A stretch of DNA of 13,472 nt from Lachnospiraceae bacterium (GCA_031262285.1 JAISHZ010000239.1:1-13472), one strand, 5' to 3'. Shown: positions 7,265 to 13,472, counted from the first letter of the stretch. The notes: generated from the letters alone by a model not told the origin. Translations and numbers: made by a program.

Positions 7265-7728
7265 GATCTCCCTTTTGTTCGACTCTTTCGTTTGGAAGTG
7301 TGCGGACAAAGGAAACGCTCAAATAGGAGTCCGGCTAGAAACCATTGCGGGATAAAATCCAATCGAATGAAAGGATTGATATGCCAACGAGAGCGATCAT
7401 AGTCCCAAGGACAAACGCCTTTTTTGGCCAAAAGTTTGCCGGCGGTATATTCCGTACCGAACATGAGCGTCGTATACGTCAGGCCGCGAAAAAGAATGGA
7501 ACGTTTGGACAGTACTTTGCATAGAGGAGTAAAGAATGAGGCACACCCATAAATGGGAAACATCCATAATGAGGTTGTGCCTTTCATGGTAAGTTTGCGG
7601 TCACGCAAAGACAGAAGCGCGGTATAACAGATTTCCAAAGCCCAACCGATCATTCCGCAGAGTACAAAATTTGTGAGGAGTCCTTTCTTTGCTTTTGTAT
7701 GGAAGGATTTATGCCAAATCGAGGTCAT
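7261..7728 (-). CDS. Putative membrane protein of the CmpB-like 'ABC transporter permease' family (PF06541 type)
   Basis: A 155-residue protein with about four membrane segments (near 17-39, 53-71, 80-101 and 122-140) and a basic C-terminus. GWALEICYT at 28-36, MFPIYG at 56-61, GTEYTAGKLL at 91-100 and CPWDY at 106-110 match the conserved points I recall for this family (helix glutamate, PIYG, EYxxG, WDY). Despite the database name, a transport role has not been established for small members. AAGGAG on the minus strand (7734-7739) stands five bases before the start. It is a single-gene unit converging on the PH gene, with no terminator between. The C-terminal third is less typical than the rest, so the family call is good but not certain. 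Confidence 0.7.
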   Translation of the reverse strand: MTSIWHKSFHTKAKKGLLTNFVLCGMIGWALEICYTALLSLRDRKLTMKGTTSLWMFPIYGCASFFTPLCKVLSKRSILFRGLTYTTLMFGTEYTAGKLLAKKGVCPWDYDRSRWHINPFIRLDFIPQWFLAGLLFERFLCPHTSKRKSRTKGRS

Positions 7729-7748
7729 AGATGCTCCTTTCTGAACTC

Positions 7749-7763
7749 GTTACTATTTCACGC
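7749..7763. repeat. Solitary terminal-repeat-like sequence
   Basis: GTTACTATTTCACGC is one inserted base away from GTTACTATTCACGC, the terminal sequence of the repeat elements at 7995, 8167 and 13267. No matching opposite end is found nearby, so it may be a remnant. It lies about 20 bases upstream of the minus-strand membrane-protein start. Confidence 0.4.
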
Positions 7764-7986
7764 TTCTAATCTTTTCCGGAAATCAAAGATTTATTCACTG
7801 TATGCGTAGCATTTCATGGGATTTTCAAAAAGTGTGTAGCATAGAGCAATCCGTGGATAATAAGTGTTCAAATACCTAAAAATAAAAATTTTATGAAACA
7901 AACGAACAAAGATTACAATTCACACACAATGTCATTTACTTAAGACTTCTGATACAAATATCAACTTCGGGAAGCGGCATAGAAAC
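7764..7986. other. AT-rich spacer, no gene seen
   Basis: No frame of useful length with a ribosome binding site, no RNA gene and no convincing terminator is visible. The longest start-to-stop frame noted is a 16-codon one at 7893 without a binding site. The stretch probably contains the promoter of the minus-strand membrane-protein gene, but no clear pair of boxes was found. Confidence 0.5.
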
Positions 7987-8136
7987 AGATCTCTGTTACT
8001 GTTCACGCCTTCGGCGTTCACAGCAACAAATCGCACAAATCGCTATGCGATTTGGCGGTTGCGACCCTTGCGAAATTATGCATTCTGCATAATTTCGACT
8101 GTGCGGGATAGTGCCTGTGAATAGTAACAGATCTCT
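7987..8136. mobile_element. 134-bp MITE with 8-bp target duplication
   Basis: The element proper is 7995-8128. Its ends are GTTACTGTTCAC (7995-8006) and GTGAATAGTAAC (8117-8128), 12-base inverted repeats with one mismatch. Directly outside both ends is AGATCTCT (7987-7994 and 8129-8136), a perfect 8-base direct repeat, as expected from transposase-made target duplication. Inside are three hairpins: ACGCC/GGCGT (8005-8017), CAAATCGC/GCGATTTG (8036-8054) and a perfect 12-base stem CGAAATTATGCA/TGCATAATTTCG (8071-8097). There is no coding capacity, so it would need a transposase from elsewhere. An 8-base duplication occurs with, for example, ISL3, IS66 and IS256 families; which one applies cannot be told here. 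Confidence 0.85.
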
Positions 8137-8166
8137 TCTCGGTTTGTCCATACTATAAATCTTTCA

Positions 8167-8326
8167 GTTACTGACATTGATTCACACATTAGCTGATCTA
8201 TGTTTACAGCTAATCGTTACACAGAACCGCACAGAGAGTCTAACGCCTAAATTCCTAATAGCTCTGTGCGGGTCGTCCGGGATACAATACCTTTGAAACA
8301 TAGAGTGGAGAACGCGTGAATAGTAC
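8167..8326 (-). repeat. Palindromic MITE-like element, copy R2 (inverted relative to R1/R3)
   Basis: The reverse complement of 8261-8285 matches GTATCCCGGACG...CCGCACAGAG of R1 and R3 with one mismatch, and GAGTCTAAC at 8235-8243 matches the inner part. CCGCACAGAG (8227-8236) pairs with CTCTGTGCGG (8262-8271). GATCTATGTTT (8195-8205) corresponds to GATCTACGTTT of R3. The left end GTTACT...ATTCAC (8167-8185) carries a seven-base insertion and the right end GTGAATAGTAC (8316-8326) a one-base loss. No flanking direct repeat is seen, so it is an old, decayed copy. It ends 51 bases before folC and may affect its leader. Confidence 0.7.
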
Positions 8327-8377
8327 GAATAATGGGTAATGGAGCATAACGCGAAAAGCGTGAAGTAAGGGGGTGCC

Positions 8378-9676
8378 ATGAAATATCAAGAAGCATTATC
8401 TTACCTAAAAGAGCTCACTTCTATCGGGATTACGCCCGGATTGTACAGAATCCGGGAATTGTGTGAGAGACTGGGCAACCCACAAGAAGCAGTGCCAATG
8501 GTTCATATCGCCGGAACCAACGGAAAGGGCTCGACACTGGCTTTTCTTTCGTCGATCTTATCCAATGCCGGATATCGGGTGGGGTGCTATAGTTCCCCTG
8601 CTGTTGTGGATCCCCGAGAGGTGATTTCCGTTGACAAGAAGCCCATTTCCAAACACTTTTTGAGCTTGGGAGTGGAACAATTGAAAGCACGATGCGAAGA
8701 AATGGTGGCACAAGGATTGCCGCAACCTTCCGCCTATGAAGTAGAGACCGCCTTGGCATTCTGGTATTTTGCATTCAAAAAGTGCGATATTGTGATATTG
8801 GAAACAGGAATGGGAGGCAAGGAAGATGCGACCAATCTGATAAAGCACCCGCTCGCTGTCATTTTGACATCCATCAGTCGCGATCATATGACATTTTTGG
8901 GAGAATCACTCCGTGAGATTGCTACACAGAAAGCGGGTATCATCAAGTCCCGGACGAATGTGATTGTGGCGAAACAGCCACAAGAAGTGATGGAAGTCCT
9001 TATGGAGGAAGCGAAACGAAAAGACGCAAAAGTCATTCCCCTATGTGCAGAGCAGATCAAGAAGGTGTCATTTCGGACAAGCAAAACAGTTTTCACTTAT
9101 CGAGAGCGAAAAGATCTGGAGATCACATTGCTCGGTGAATGGCAGCCGGAAAATGCTTCGCTTGCCATTGAAGCGGTGGATTGTCTGCGCGAGGTGGGAT
9201 TTTCCATCCATGAAGCAGTGATGAGACGGGGTTTGCGTGAGGCAATATGGCAAGGGCGTTTTACGATCCTTAGGCGGAATCCACTCTTGATCGTGGATGG
9301 GGCACACAATGTGGGAGCCGCGAAGCGTCTGGCTAAGAGTCTGGAGATTTATTTTACAAATCGTAAGATCATCTTTATAATAGGGATACTTAGGGACAAG
9401 GAAGCGGAACAGATGTTGGCGCTCATGAGCGGGTACGCACAACACATCATCACCGTTACCCCTCCTAACAACGAAAGAGCCAGATCTGCATATGATCTTG
9501 CTTGTATCGCCGCAAAAGTTCATCCATCTGTGACTGCTGTAGACAGTCTTGAAGAAGCGGTAGAGATGAGTGTTTTGTTGGCAGAGACACAAGGTGTCAT
9601 TGTTGCTTTTGGATCATTATCGTATCTTGGGACACTGATGAACATCGTAGAGAAAGGCAATAGGCATCTGTCATGA
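8378..9676 (+). CDS. folC: Bifunctional folylpolyglutamate synthase / dihydrofolate synthase family ligase
   Basis: This ATP-dependent ligase adds glutamate to dihydropteroate and/or to reduced folates. The 432 residues are normal. Seen are the P-loop GTNGKGST at 46-53, YSSP at 71-74 in the omega-loop region, YEVETALAFWYF at 120-131, the magnesium-loop variant ETGMGGKEDATN at 142-153, SRDHMTFLG near 167-175, KAGIIK at 185-190 and DGAHN at 307-311 in the C-terminal Rossmann domain. YSSPAVVDPREVI departs from the common TSPHL-type loop, as in many clostridial members. Which of the two activities dominates cannot be read from sequence. An AAGGGGG site at 8367-8373 precedes the ATG. The stop overlaps folE as ATGA. 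It heads the folate cluster, with repeat R2 just upstream. Confidence 0.94.
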   Translation: MKYQEALSYLKELTSIGITPGLYRIRELCERLGNPQEAVPMVHIAGTNGKGSTLAFLSSILSNAGYRVGCYSSPAVVDPREVISVDKKPISKHFLSLGVEQLKARCEEMVAQGLPQPSAYEVETALAFWYFAFKKCDIVILETGMGGKEDATNLIKHPLAVILTSISRDHMTFLGESLREIATQKAGIIKSRTNVIVAKQPQEVMEVLMEEAKRKDAKVIPLCAEQIKKVSFRTSKTVFTYRERKDLEITLLGEWQPENASLAIEAVDCLREVGFSIHEAVMRRGLREAIWQGRFTILRRNPLLIVDGAHNVGAAKRLAKSLEIYFTNRKIIFIIGILRDKEAEQMLALMSGYAQHIITVTPPNNERARSAYDLACIAAKVHPSVTAVDSLEEAVEMSVLLAETQGVIVAFGSLSYLGTLMNIVEKGNRHLS

Positions 9677-10230
9677 TCAATCAAGAGAAAATTCAATCGG
9701 CGATTGCGTTACTTTTGGAAGGGTTGGGAGAAGATGTTGCAAGAGAGGGTCTGGTGGATACGCCCAATCGAGTGGCACGTATGTATCAGGAACTGCTTGC
9801 CGGACGAGAGGTTGACCCGTCCATCCTACTTTCTAAGACTTTTTCAGTAACACAAGCAGGTCTTGTGATGGAAAAAGAAATTCCTTTTTATTCGATCTGC
9901 GAGCATCACCTTATGCCTTTTTTTGGACAAGTACACGTTGCGTATCTACCCAAGGATCGGGTGGTAGGGATCAGCAAATTGATCAGATGCGTGGAGTGTT
10001 ATGCCAAACAGTTACAGATTCAAGAACGTATGACAGAAGAGATTGCCGAAGCGATTATGGTGCACTTACAACCACATGGAGTAATGGTAATGGTGGAAGC
10101 GGAGCATTTGTGCGTATCGATGCGAGGGGTGAAGAAGCCGGGCAGTACGACGGTGACACTGAGCACCAAAGGTGTTTTTGCACAAGAATCGGAACTTAGA
10201 GAGCAATTTATGAGAATGCTGAATCGATAG
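9673..10230 (+). CDS. folE: GTP cyclohydrolase I
   Basis: This enzyme turns GTP into 7,8-dihydroneopterin triphosphate, the first step of the pterin branch of folate synthesis. The 185 residues match the type IA bacterial enzyme. Zinc ligands expected from E. coli are all present: Cys76 and His79 in SICEHHLMPF and Cys147 in EAEHLCVSMRG. EGLVDTPNRVARM at 25-37 and LQIQERMTEEIA at 114-125 are further signatures, and KPGSTTVT follows the last ligand. The ATG overlaps the folC stop by four bases and no strong ribosome site is visible, so translation probably depends on coupling to folC. No terminator follows; 246 bases separate it from folP. Confidence 0.96.
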   Translation: MINQEKIQSAIALLLEGLGEDVAREGLVDTPNRVARMYQELLAGREVDPSILLSKTFSVTQAGLVMEKEIPFYSICEHHLMPFFGQVHVAYLPKDRVVGISKLIRCVECYAKQLQIQERMTEEIAEAIMVHLQPHGVMVMVEAEHLCVSMRGVKKPGSTTVTLSTKGVFAQESELREQFMRMLNR

Positions 10231-10342
10231 AGATGCCGGAAACGAAGAAATAAGCAAGGAAATCATTTTGGAAGCTAGTACAGAGATTTGCATTTATCTG
10301 AACTTAATACAAAAACAAAGATATCAGAAGAAAACTGCAAAA

Positions 10343-10371
10343 TTGTATACATTATCGCTCCTTTATAGGAT
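10343..10371 (+). promoter_or_regulatory. Weak promoter candidate for folP
   Basis: TTGTAT and TAGGAT with 17-base spacing match consensus at three and four of six positions. The 246-base gap after folE makes a separate promoter plausible, but the match is poor. Confidence 0.2.
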
Positions 10372-10416
10372 TCGGTATTCGTCCAGCTAATTCGAAAACG
10401 TTATACTGGTCTAATA

Positions 10417-10470
10417 TAGAAGGAACAGAAATTCCTTGAGTGGTATGAGAGACTTAGGAGCGGATGGGAG
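10417..10470 (+). repeat. Possible decayed hairpin unit before folP
   Basis: AAGGAAC, then AAATTCCTTGA, then a terminal TGGGAGC just before a start codon is the order seen in unit V2 before ilvB (AAGGAAC...AAATTCCTTGA...CGGGAGC). AAGGAA (10420-10425) pairs with TTCCTT (10432-10437). The second hairpin is not preserved. GGGAG at 10466-10470 serves as the folP ribosome binding site. The match is short enough that chance is possible. Confidence 0.35.
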
Positions 10471-10476
10471 CAATCT

Positions 10477-11283
10477 ATGAAAATCGGAAATCAAGAATTC
10501 TTAGACAGGGGTCATACCTATGTATGGGGAATTTTGAATATAACGCCGGATTCTTTTTCGGATGGCGGCAAATATGTACAACGAGAAGCCGCGTTAAAAC
10601 GAGTGGAAGAAATGATTGAAGAAGGCGCAGATATCCTTGATATTGGAGGAGAATCCACAAGACCCGGGTTTACACATATATCGCAAGAAGAAGAAATAGA
10701 ACGCGTGATTCCAATCATAGAAGCGATCAAATGTCGTTTTTCCATTCCGATTTCTTTGGATACGATTCATAGTAAGGTGGCGCAAGCCGGTATTGTAGCG
10801 GGAGCGGATTTGATCAATGACATCGGCGGGTTATGCGATGAAGCTATGGCGCGTTTGGTCGCACAGACGGGAGTAGCGTATTGCCTCGTACATCACAAAC
10901 CTTCTTTCGAGAAGGAGCATGGGATTGCGCAGCTGGTCAAGGACTTATTGGAATCTGTCGCATTGGCGCACCAAAGTGGGATAGCGAAAGAGAAAATCAT
11001 CTTGGATCCGGGGATTGGATTTGCCAAAACGCAGCAGCAAAACCTGGCGATCATCAAACAGATCGATCAATTGACCAAGTTGGACTATCCGATACTATTA
11101 GGAGCAAGTCGAAAGTCAGTGATTGGATATGCGCTCGATCTACCGGTAACACAGCGTGTAGAGGGAACTTTGGGCACCACTACATGGGCTGTGATGAAAG
11201 GTTGTACTCATGTACGAGTGCACGATGTGAAAGAAAATGTCAGAGTGATTCGGATGTTGCAAGCTATTTTGGACAGCGATTAA
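10477..11283 (+). CDS. folP: Dihydropteroate synthase
   Basis: This TIM-barrel enzyme joins 6-hydroxymethyl-dihydropterin pyrophosphate to p-aminobenzoate and is the sulfonamide target. The 268 residues are complete. Seen are GILNITPDSFSDGG at 18-31 with metal-binding Asn21, DIGGESTRPG at 55-64, SLDT at 93-96, INDIGG at 113-118, DPGIGFAKT at 177-185, GASRKS at 209-214 with the substrate lysine 213, and RVHDV at 247-251. The stretch after strand 5 reads LVHHKPSF near 137-144 instead of the common MHMRGTPxTMQ, so that loop is shortened. The start ATG has GGGAG six bases upstream. Downstream 81 bases lead to the folBK fusion without a terminator. Confidence 0.95.
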   Translation: MKIGNQEFLDRGHTYVWGILNITPDSFSDGGKYVQREAALKRVEEMIEEGADILDIGGESTRPGFTHISQEEEIERVIPIIEAIKCRFSIPISLDTIHSKVAQAGIVAGADLINDIGGLCDEAMARLVAQTGVAYCLVHHKPSFEKEHGIAQLVKDLLESVALAHQSGIAKEKIILDPGIGFAKTQQQNLAIIKQIDQLTKLDYPILLGASRKSVIGYALDLPVTQRVEGTLGTTTWAVMKGCTHVRVHDVKENVRVIRMLQAILDSD

Positions 11284-11364
11284 AATCGACTCCATGCAAT
11301 AAAACTTGATACACTGCGACAAAGAGAATCCATATCACGGAAAGGGTTTGATCGGGTATCTGCT

Positions 11365-12210
11365 ATGCACAAAGCCAATCGTGACACCATCATCATCAAA
11401 GGACTGGAAGTTTTTGCTTATCATGGTGTACATGAACAGGAAAGAAAAGAAGGGCAATTGTTTCGGATCAATGCCATTTTATATACGGATCTTCGGGAAG
11501 CAGGTCAATCAGATGAACTAGATCAAACGACCAATTACGGAACGATATGCAGACTGATAGATGCAAAAATGCGCGAACAGTCGTATCAATTAATAGAAGC
11601 TGCGGCTGAGTCGCTCGCACACACGATTTTGACTACCTTCGAACGCGTAGAAGCGGTCGATATCGAGATCGGAAAGCCACAAGCGCCCATCCCATTAAGA
11701 TTTGAGTGTGTTTCTGTCCGACTTTATCGGGAATGGCATCCTTGTTTCTTAGGTGTCGGTTCCAATCTGGGGGATCGGTTACGATATATCCATGATGCGA
11801 TCGCGTCATTGAAAAGTCGCCCGGATATCAGACTGCGAACGGTGTCGACGATTCGCGAGACCAAACCTTTTGGAGTGAGTGGGCAGGGAGAGTATCAAAA
11901 TGCGGTGATTCAAGTAGACACCATTCTGTCGCCAATGGAGTTGCTGGAAACACTGCATACCATAGAAGCGAACGCCAAGAGAGAACGCGGACAAAAATGG
12001 GCAGCGCGTACCTTGGATTTGGATATCCTGCTCTACGATGATATCGTGATGAATACGGAGGAATTGACGATTCCCCACGCACAGATGACGAAACGATGTT
12101 TTGTCATGGAACCGATGGCAGAAATAGCGCCATTTGCGCTCCATCCGGTCTTGGGGGTATCCATGCAAACGATCTATGAGCATCTACGAGCTACGGGGGA
12201 GGGTGTGTAA
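11365..12210 (+). CDS. folBK: Fused dihydroneopterin aldolase / 6-hydroxymethyl-dihydropterin pyrophosphokinase
   Basis: A two-domain protein of 281 residues. Residues 1 to about 122 are FolB: GLEVFAYHGVHEQER at 13-27 with Glu24, TTNYGT at 55-60 with Tyr58, LIEAAAESLA at 77-86 and catalytic Lys104 in IGKPQAPIP. Residues from about 127 on are FolK: FLGVGSNLGDR at 128-138, ETKPFGVSGQGEYQNAV at 165-181, and RTLDLDILLYDD at 215-226 with the metal-binding aspartates 218 and 220, then IPHAQMTKRCFVMEPM. The domains carry out consecutive steps, so the fusion links aldolase and kinase in one chain; this fusion is known in clostridia. The ribosome site is weak (GGG at 11354-11356). Its last 27 bases overlap the converging Gx gene. 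Confidence 0.95.
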   Translation: MHKANRDTIIIKGLEVFAYHGVHEQERKEGQLFRINAILYTDLREAGQSDELDQTTNYGTICRLIDAKMREQSYQLIEAAAESLAHTILTTFERVEAVDIEIGKPQAPIPLRFECVSVRLYREWHPCFLGVGSNLGDRLRYIHDAIASLKSRPDIRLRTVSTIRETKPFGVSGQGEYQNAVIQVDTILSPMELLETLHTIEANAKRERGQKWAARTLDLDILLYDDIVMNTEELTIPHAQMTKRCFVMEPMAEIAPFALHPVLGVSMQTIYEHLRATGEGV

Positions 12211-12699
12211 AACGCTGCGCCCAAGTAATACGGCGAGCAATCCGATCCCGAACCCTGCGAATAAGCCGCTGATCAGCAAGTAGGGCAAAAAAGCAAGTGG
12301 CGCAAACGAAACGGTCAATAGCATCGCGACACAGAGTTGCCCGATATTGTGGGTCAATCCCCCCACCATACTGCCTATAATAGGATAATGACCGTGCAAT
12401 AGTTTACATACTGCGGTCATGGACGCGAAGCAAAAAAGCCCGCCGATGAGCGAGTAAAAGAGACTGACGACTTGTCCAAAGAGGATAGAAGCCAGAAGAA
12501 TCCGCACGACCAACACCCATAAGGGATCGCAAAATGAATGTTTCTTGTGATCGTATAGCAAAAGCACAGTGACTAAGTTGGACAATCCAAGTTTGATACC
12601 CGGAATCGGAAACAACGGGGGCAACAAGCTTTCCAGTCCATAGAGCGCCAGTGCCAGCACGCCAAACAAGGAGAGCTTGGCAAAACGGGAGGTATTCAT
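12184..12699 (-). CDS. Gx-type membrane protein (heptaprenyl diphosphate synthase component I family)
   Basis: A 171-residue, strongly hydrophobic protein with about five membrane segments. PIPGIKLGLSNLVT at 31-44 and IIGSMVGGLTHNIGQ at 107-121 are the family's conserved stretches (PF07456 type). The old 'heptaprenyl diphosphate synthase' name is doubtful; a substrate-binding or transport role for an isoprenoid-quinone-like or cofactor molecule is often suggested, and none is proven here. AAAGGAG (minus strand, 12709-12715) lies nine bases before the ATG, and the gene begins 17 bases after the upstream NusG-II gene stops, so the two form an operon. Its stop falls inside folBK, with no terminator visible on either strand. 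Confidence 0.85.
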   Translation of the reverse strand: MNTSRFAKLSLFGVLALALYGLESLLPPLFPIPGIKLGLSNLVTVLLLYDHKKHSFCDPLWVLVVRILLASILFGQVVSLFYSLIGGLFCFASMTAVCKLLHGHYPIIGSMVGGLTHNIGQLCVAMLLTVSFAPLAFLPYLLISGLFAGFGIGLLAVLLGRSVLHTLPRSS

Positions 12700-12716
12700 A
12701 GCGGGTGTCTCCTTTA

Positions 12717-13160
12717 TTAATAACTAACGCCGTCCAATGAATTTTGCTCGTAGCGAATTTCAATGACGAGTCGATGAGGTAGACAGATCAGCGGTAGGGT
12801 AGTAGTAGGAACCGAAGGGTCGATTGGTATCAGTTGCGTCGATGGGAGCAAAGGGTGTAGGTAACCTTGTTTAACGCAAAGTTGACTAGGACAGTCAGCA
12901 CTGCGGATACCGATTTTTCCATTCGTTACAACGATTTCATTGTAGTGTCCTTCTGCGGTTTTCAAAAGGAAAGAATCATCAACAGCTGTTTGATCAAGGG
13001 GAATGCGTTTGACGACGGTTCCTTCGAGAATGACGAATGCCACCGGTGTACCGGTATGGGGTTGCCAATAGGGCGCCAGAATGATTCCCAGGACTGATAC
13101 GAGCAGCAGCAGGAATAGAGCGAGCGATAGGAGGATGGCTCTTCTTCGGAGTGAGTTCAT
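12717..13160 (-). CDS. NusG domain II-containing membrane-anchored protein
   Basis: A 147-residue protein with an N-terminal membrane anchor (residues 8-29, basic RRR before it) and an outside domain. CPSQLC at 90-95 followed by VKQGYL, and ICLPHRLVIEI at 125-135, match the NusG-domain-II family (PF07009 type). The three cysteines 90, 95 and 126 are conserved there and could form a disulfide or bind a ligand. Between the two motifs sits a proline-rich segment (about 102-123) that is longer than in the usual members I recall. The function is unknown; it is not a transcription NusG. TAGGAG (minus strand, 13169-13174) precedes the ATG at 13160. It is first in an operon with the Gx gene, a pairing common in Clostridia. 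Confidence 0.85.
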   Translation of the reverse strand: MNSLRRRAILLSLALFLLLLVSVLGIILAPYWQPHTGTPVAFVILEGTVVKRIPLDQTAVDDSFLLKTAEGHYNEIVVTNGKIGIRSADCPSQLCVKQGYLHPLLPSTQLIPIDPSVPTTTLPLICLPHRLVIEIRYEQNSLDGVSY

Positions 13161-13266
13161 CGCGTGATCTCCTACAGAGTATGTGTGGTTATTGTGAGAT
13201 GTTAAACGAGGTGAATCGGTACAAGCTTTCGCTCAAGTGTAGCATATGCGGTCTTTTAGAGCAATC

Positions 13267-13424
13267 GTTACTATTCACGCGTTCGCCGATCTACGTTTCA
13301 AGGGCAGTGTATCCCGGACGAACCGGGTTCACTCCGCTACGTTAAGGGCAGTGTATACCGGACGAACCGCACAGAGCCGAGGGGAGTTTTGGGTGTTAGA
13401 CTCTCTGGGCGTTCCGATGAGCCC
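13267..13424 (+). repeat. Palindromic MITE-like element, copy R3 with duplicated arm
   Basis: It begins with GTTACTATTCACGCG at 13267-13281, the same terminus as the MITE at 7995. The arm CTACGTTTCAAGGGCAGTG... (13291-13324) is repeated almost exactly at 13337-13368, with a two-base gap and one change. Bases 13353-13424 match R1 8-79 with two mismatches. After GAGCCC (13419-13424) the similarity to R1 stops abruptly and a different hairpin begins, so this copy is interrupted or truncated. No gene is found in 13161-13472. Confidence 0.8.
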
Positions 13425-13429
13425 ATAAC

Positions 13430-13467
13430 AGTGAAAATGCGCGCACAAGCAAGCGCTCATTTTCACT
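13430..13467. repeat. Strong hairpin at the R3 break point
   Basis: AGTGAAAATG (13430-13439) pairs perfectly with CATTTTCACT (13458-13467). Inside, after one C/T mismatch, GCGC (13441-13444) pairs with GCGC (13453-13456) around an eight-base loop. No T-run follows. It may be the end of yet another structured repeat or a terminator of a gene beyond the window. Confidence 0.6.
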
Positions 13468-13472
13468 TGGTC

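Larger units (their letters stand above)
10231..10476. other. folE-folP gap with decayed content
   Basis: No gene with start and ribosome site is supported. One plus frame is stop-free from 10223 to 10387 (about 55 codons) but has no ATG; only a TTG near 10277 preceded by AAGGA could start it. It matches no family I recognise. The distal part carries a possible decayed hairpin unit, listed separately. A weak promoter pattern, TTGTAT (10343-10348) and TAGGAT (10366-10371) with 17 bases between, could drive folP. Confidence 0.4.

Noticed and set aside
3606..7326. 14-base match AAACGCTCAAATAG at 3606-3619 and 7313-7326
   Set aside because: One copy lies inside a coding gene, the flanks do not match and no third copy was noticed; chance is the simplest reading.
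7852..7860. DnaA-box-like TTATCCACG on the minus strand
   Set aside because: A single near-match without a cluster, dnaA or dnaN nearby does not support an origin.
8182..8379. 65-codon minus-strand frame upstream of folC
   Set aside because: It is composed mainly of repeat R2 sequence and has no credible ribosome binding site or protein features.
10233..10253. Short ATG frame directly after folE
   Set aside because: It ends after six codons and has no binding site of its own.

Overview
The window looks like chromosomal DNA of a member of the Bacillota, class Clostridia, most likely Lachnospiraceae or a close relative. This rests on protein resemblance (SerC, IlvD, the folBK fusion, a NusG-domain-II/Gx pair), strong AGGAG-type ribosome binding sites and moderate GC. 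The genus cannot be named from the sequence alone. No rRNA, tRNA, CRISPR array, phage gene or transposase is visible.

Layout: 1-193 is the end of a palindromic repeat element. Next comes yajC (363-692) with its own terminator (717-753). A plus-strand amino-acid block follows: leuB, ilvD (4-base overlap), ilvB, serC and a small PH-domain gene. A small membrane-protein gene on the minus strand (7261-7728) meets the PH gene tail to tail. A gene-free stretch of about 650 bases (7729-8377) holds two more repeat elements. The plus-strand folate cluster follows: folC-folE (4-base overlap), a 246-base gap, folP, and a folB-folK fusion. It converges, with a 27-base overlap, on a minus-strand pair: a NusG-domain-II lipid-facing protein and a Gx-type membrane protein. 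The window ends in another copy of the palindromic repeat and a separate hairpin.

Pathways: LeuB serves leucine synthesis. IlvD and the acetolactate synthase large subunit serve valine/isoleucine/leucine synthesis. SerC makes phosphoserine. FolE, FolB, FolK, FolP and FolC cover the pterin and dihydropteroate part of folate synthesis plus the ligation of glutamate. No ilvN, leuCD, ilvC, serA or folA lies in the window.

The most striking content is not in the genes. (1) A family of units of about 69 bases with two hairpins each is stacked directly in front of ilvB and serC, and possibly as a decayed copy in front of folP. Each unit ends in a Shine-Dalgarno sequence, and the next start-like codon sits at exactly the same offset as the real ATG. 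At serC three units form one open frame with the gene. At ilvB a unit-encoded leader frame stops one base before the ATG. (2) A 134-bp element at 7995-8128 has 12-bp terminal inverted repeats and a perfect 8-bp target duplication, so it is a MITE. A second, longer palindromic family in the window (three copies) ends in the same terminal sequence.
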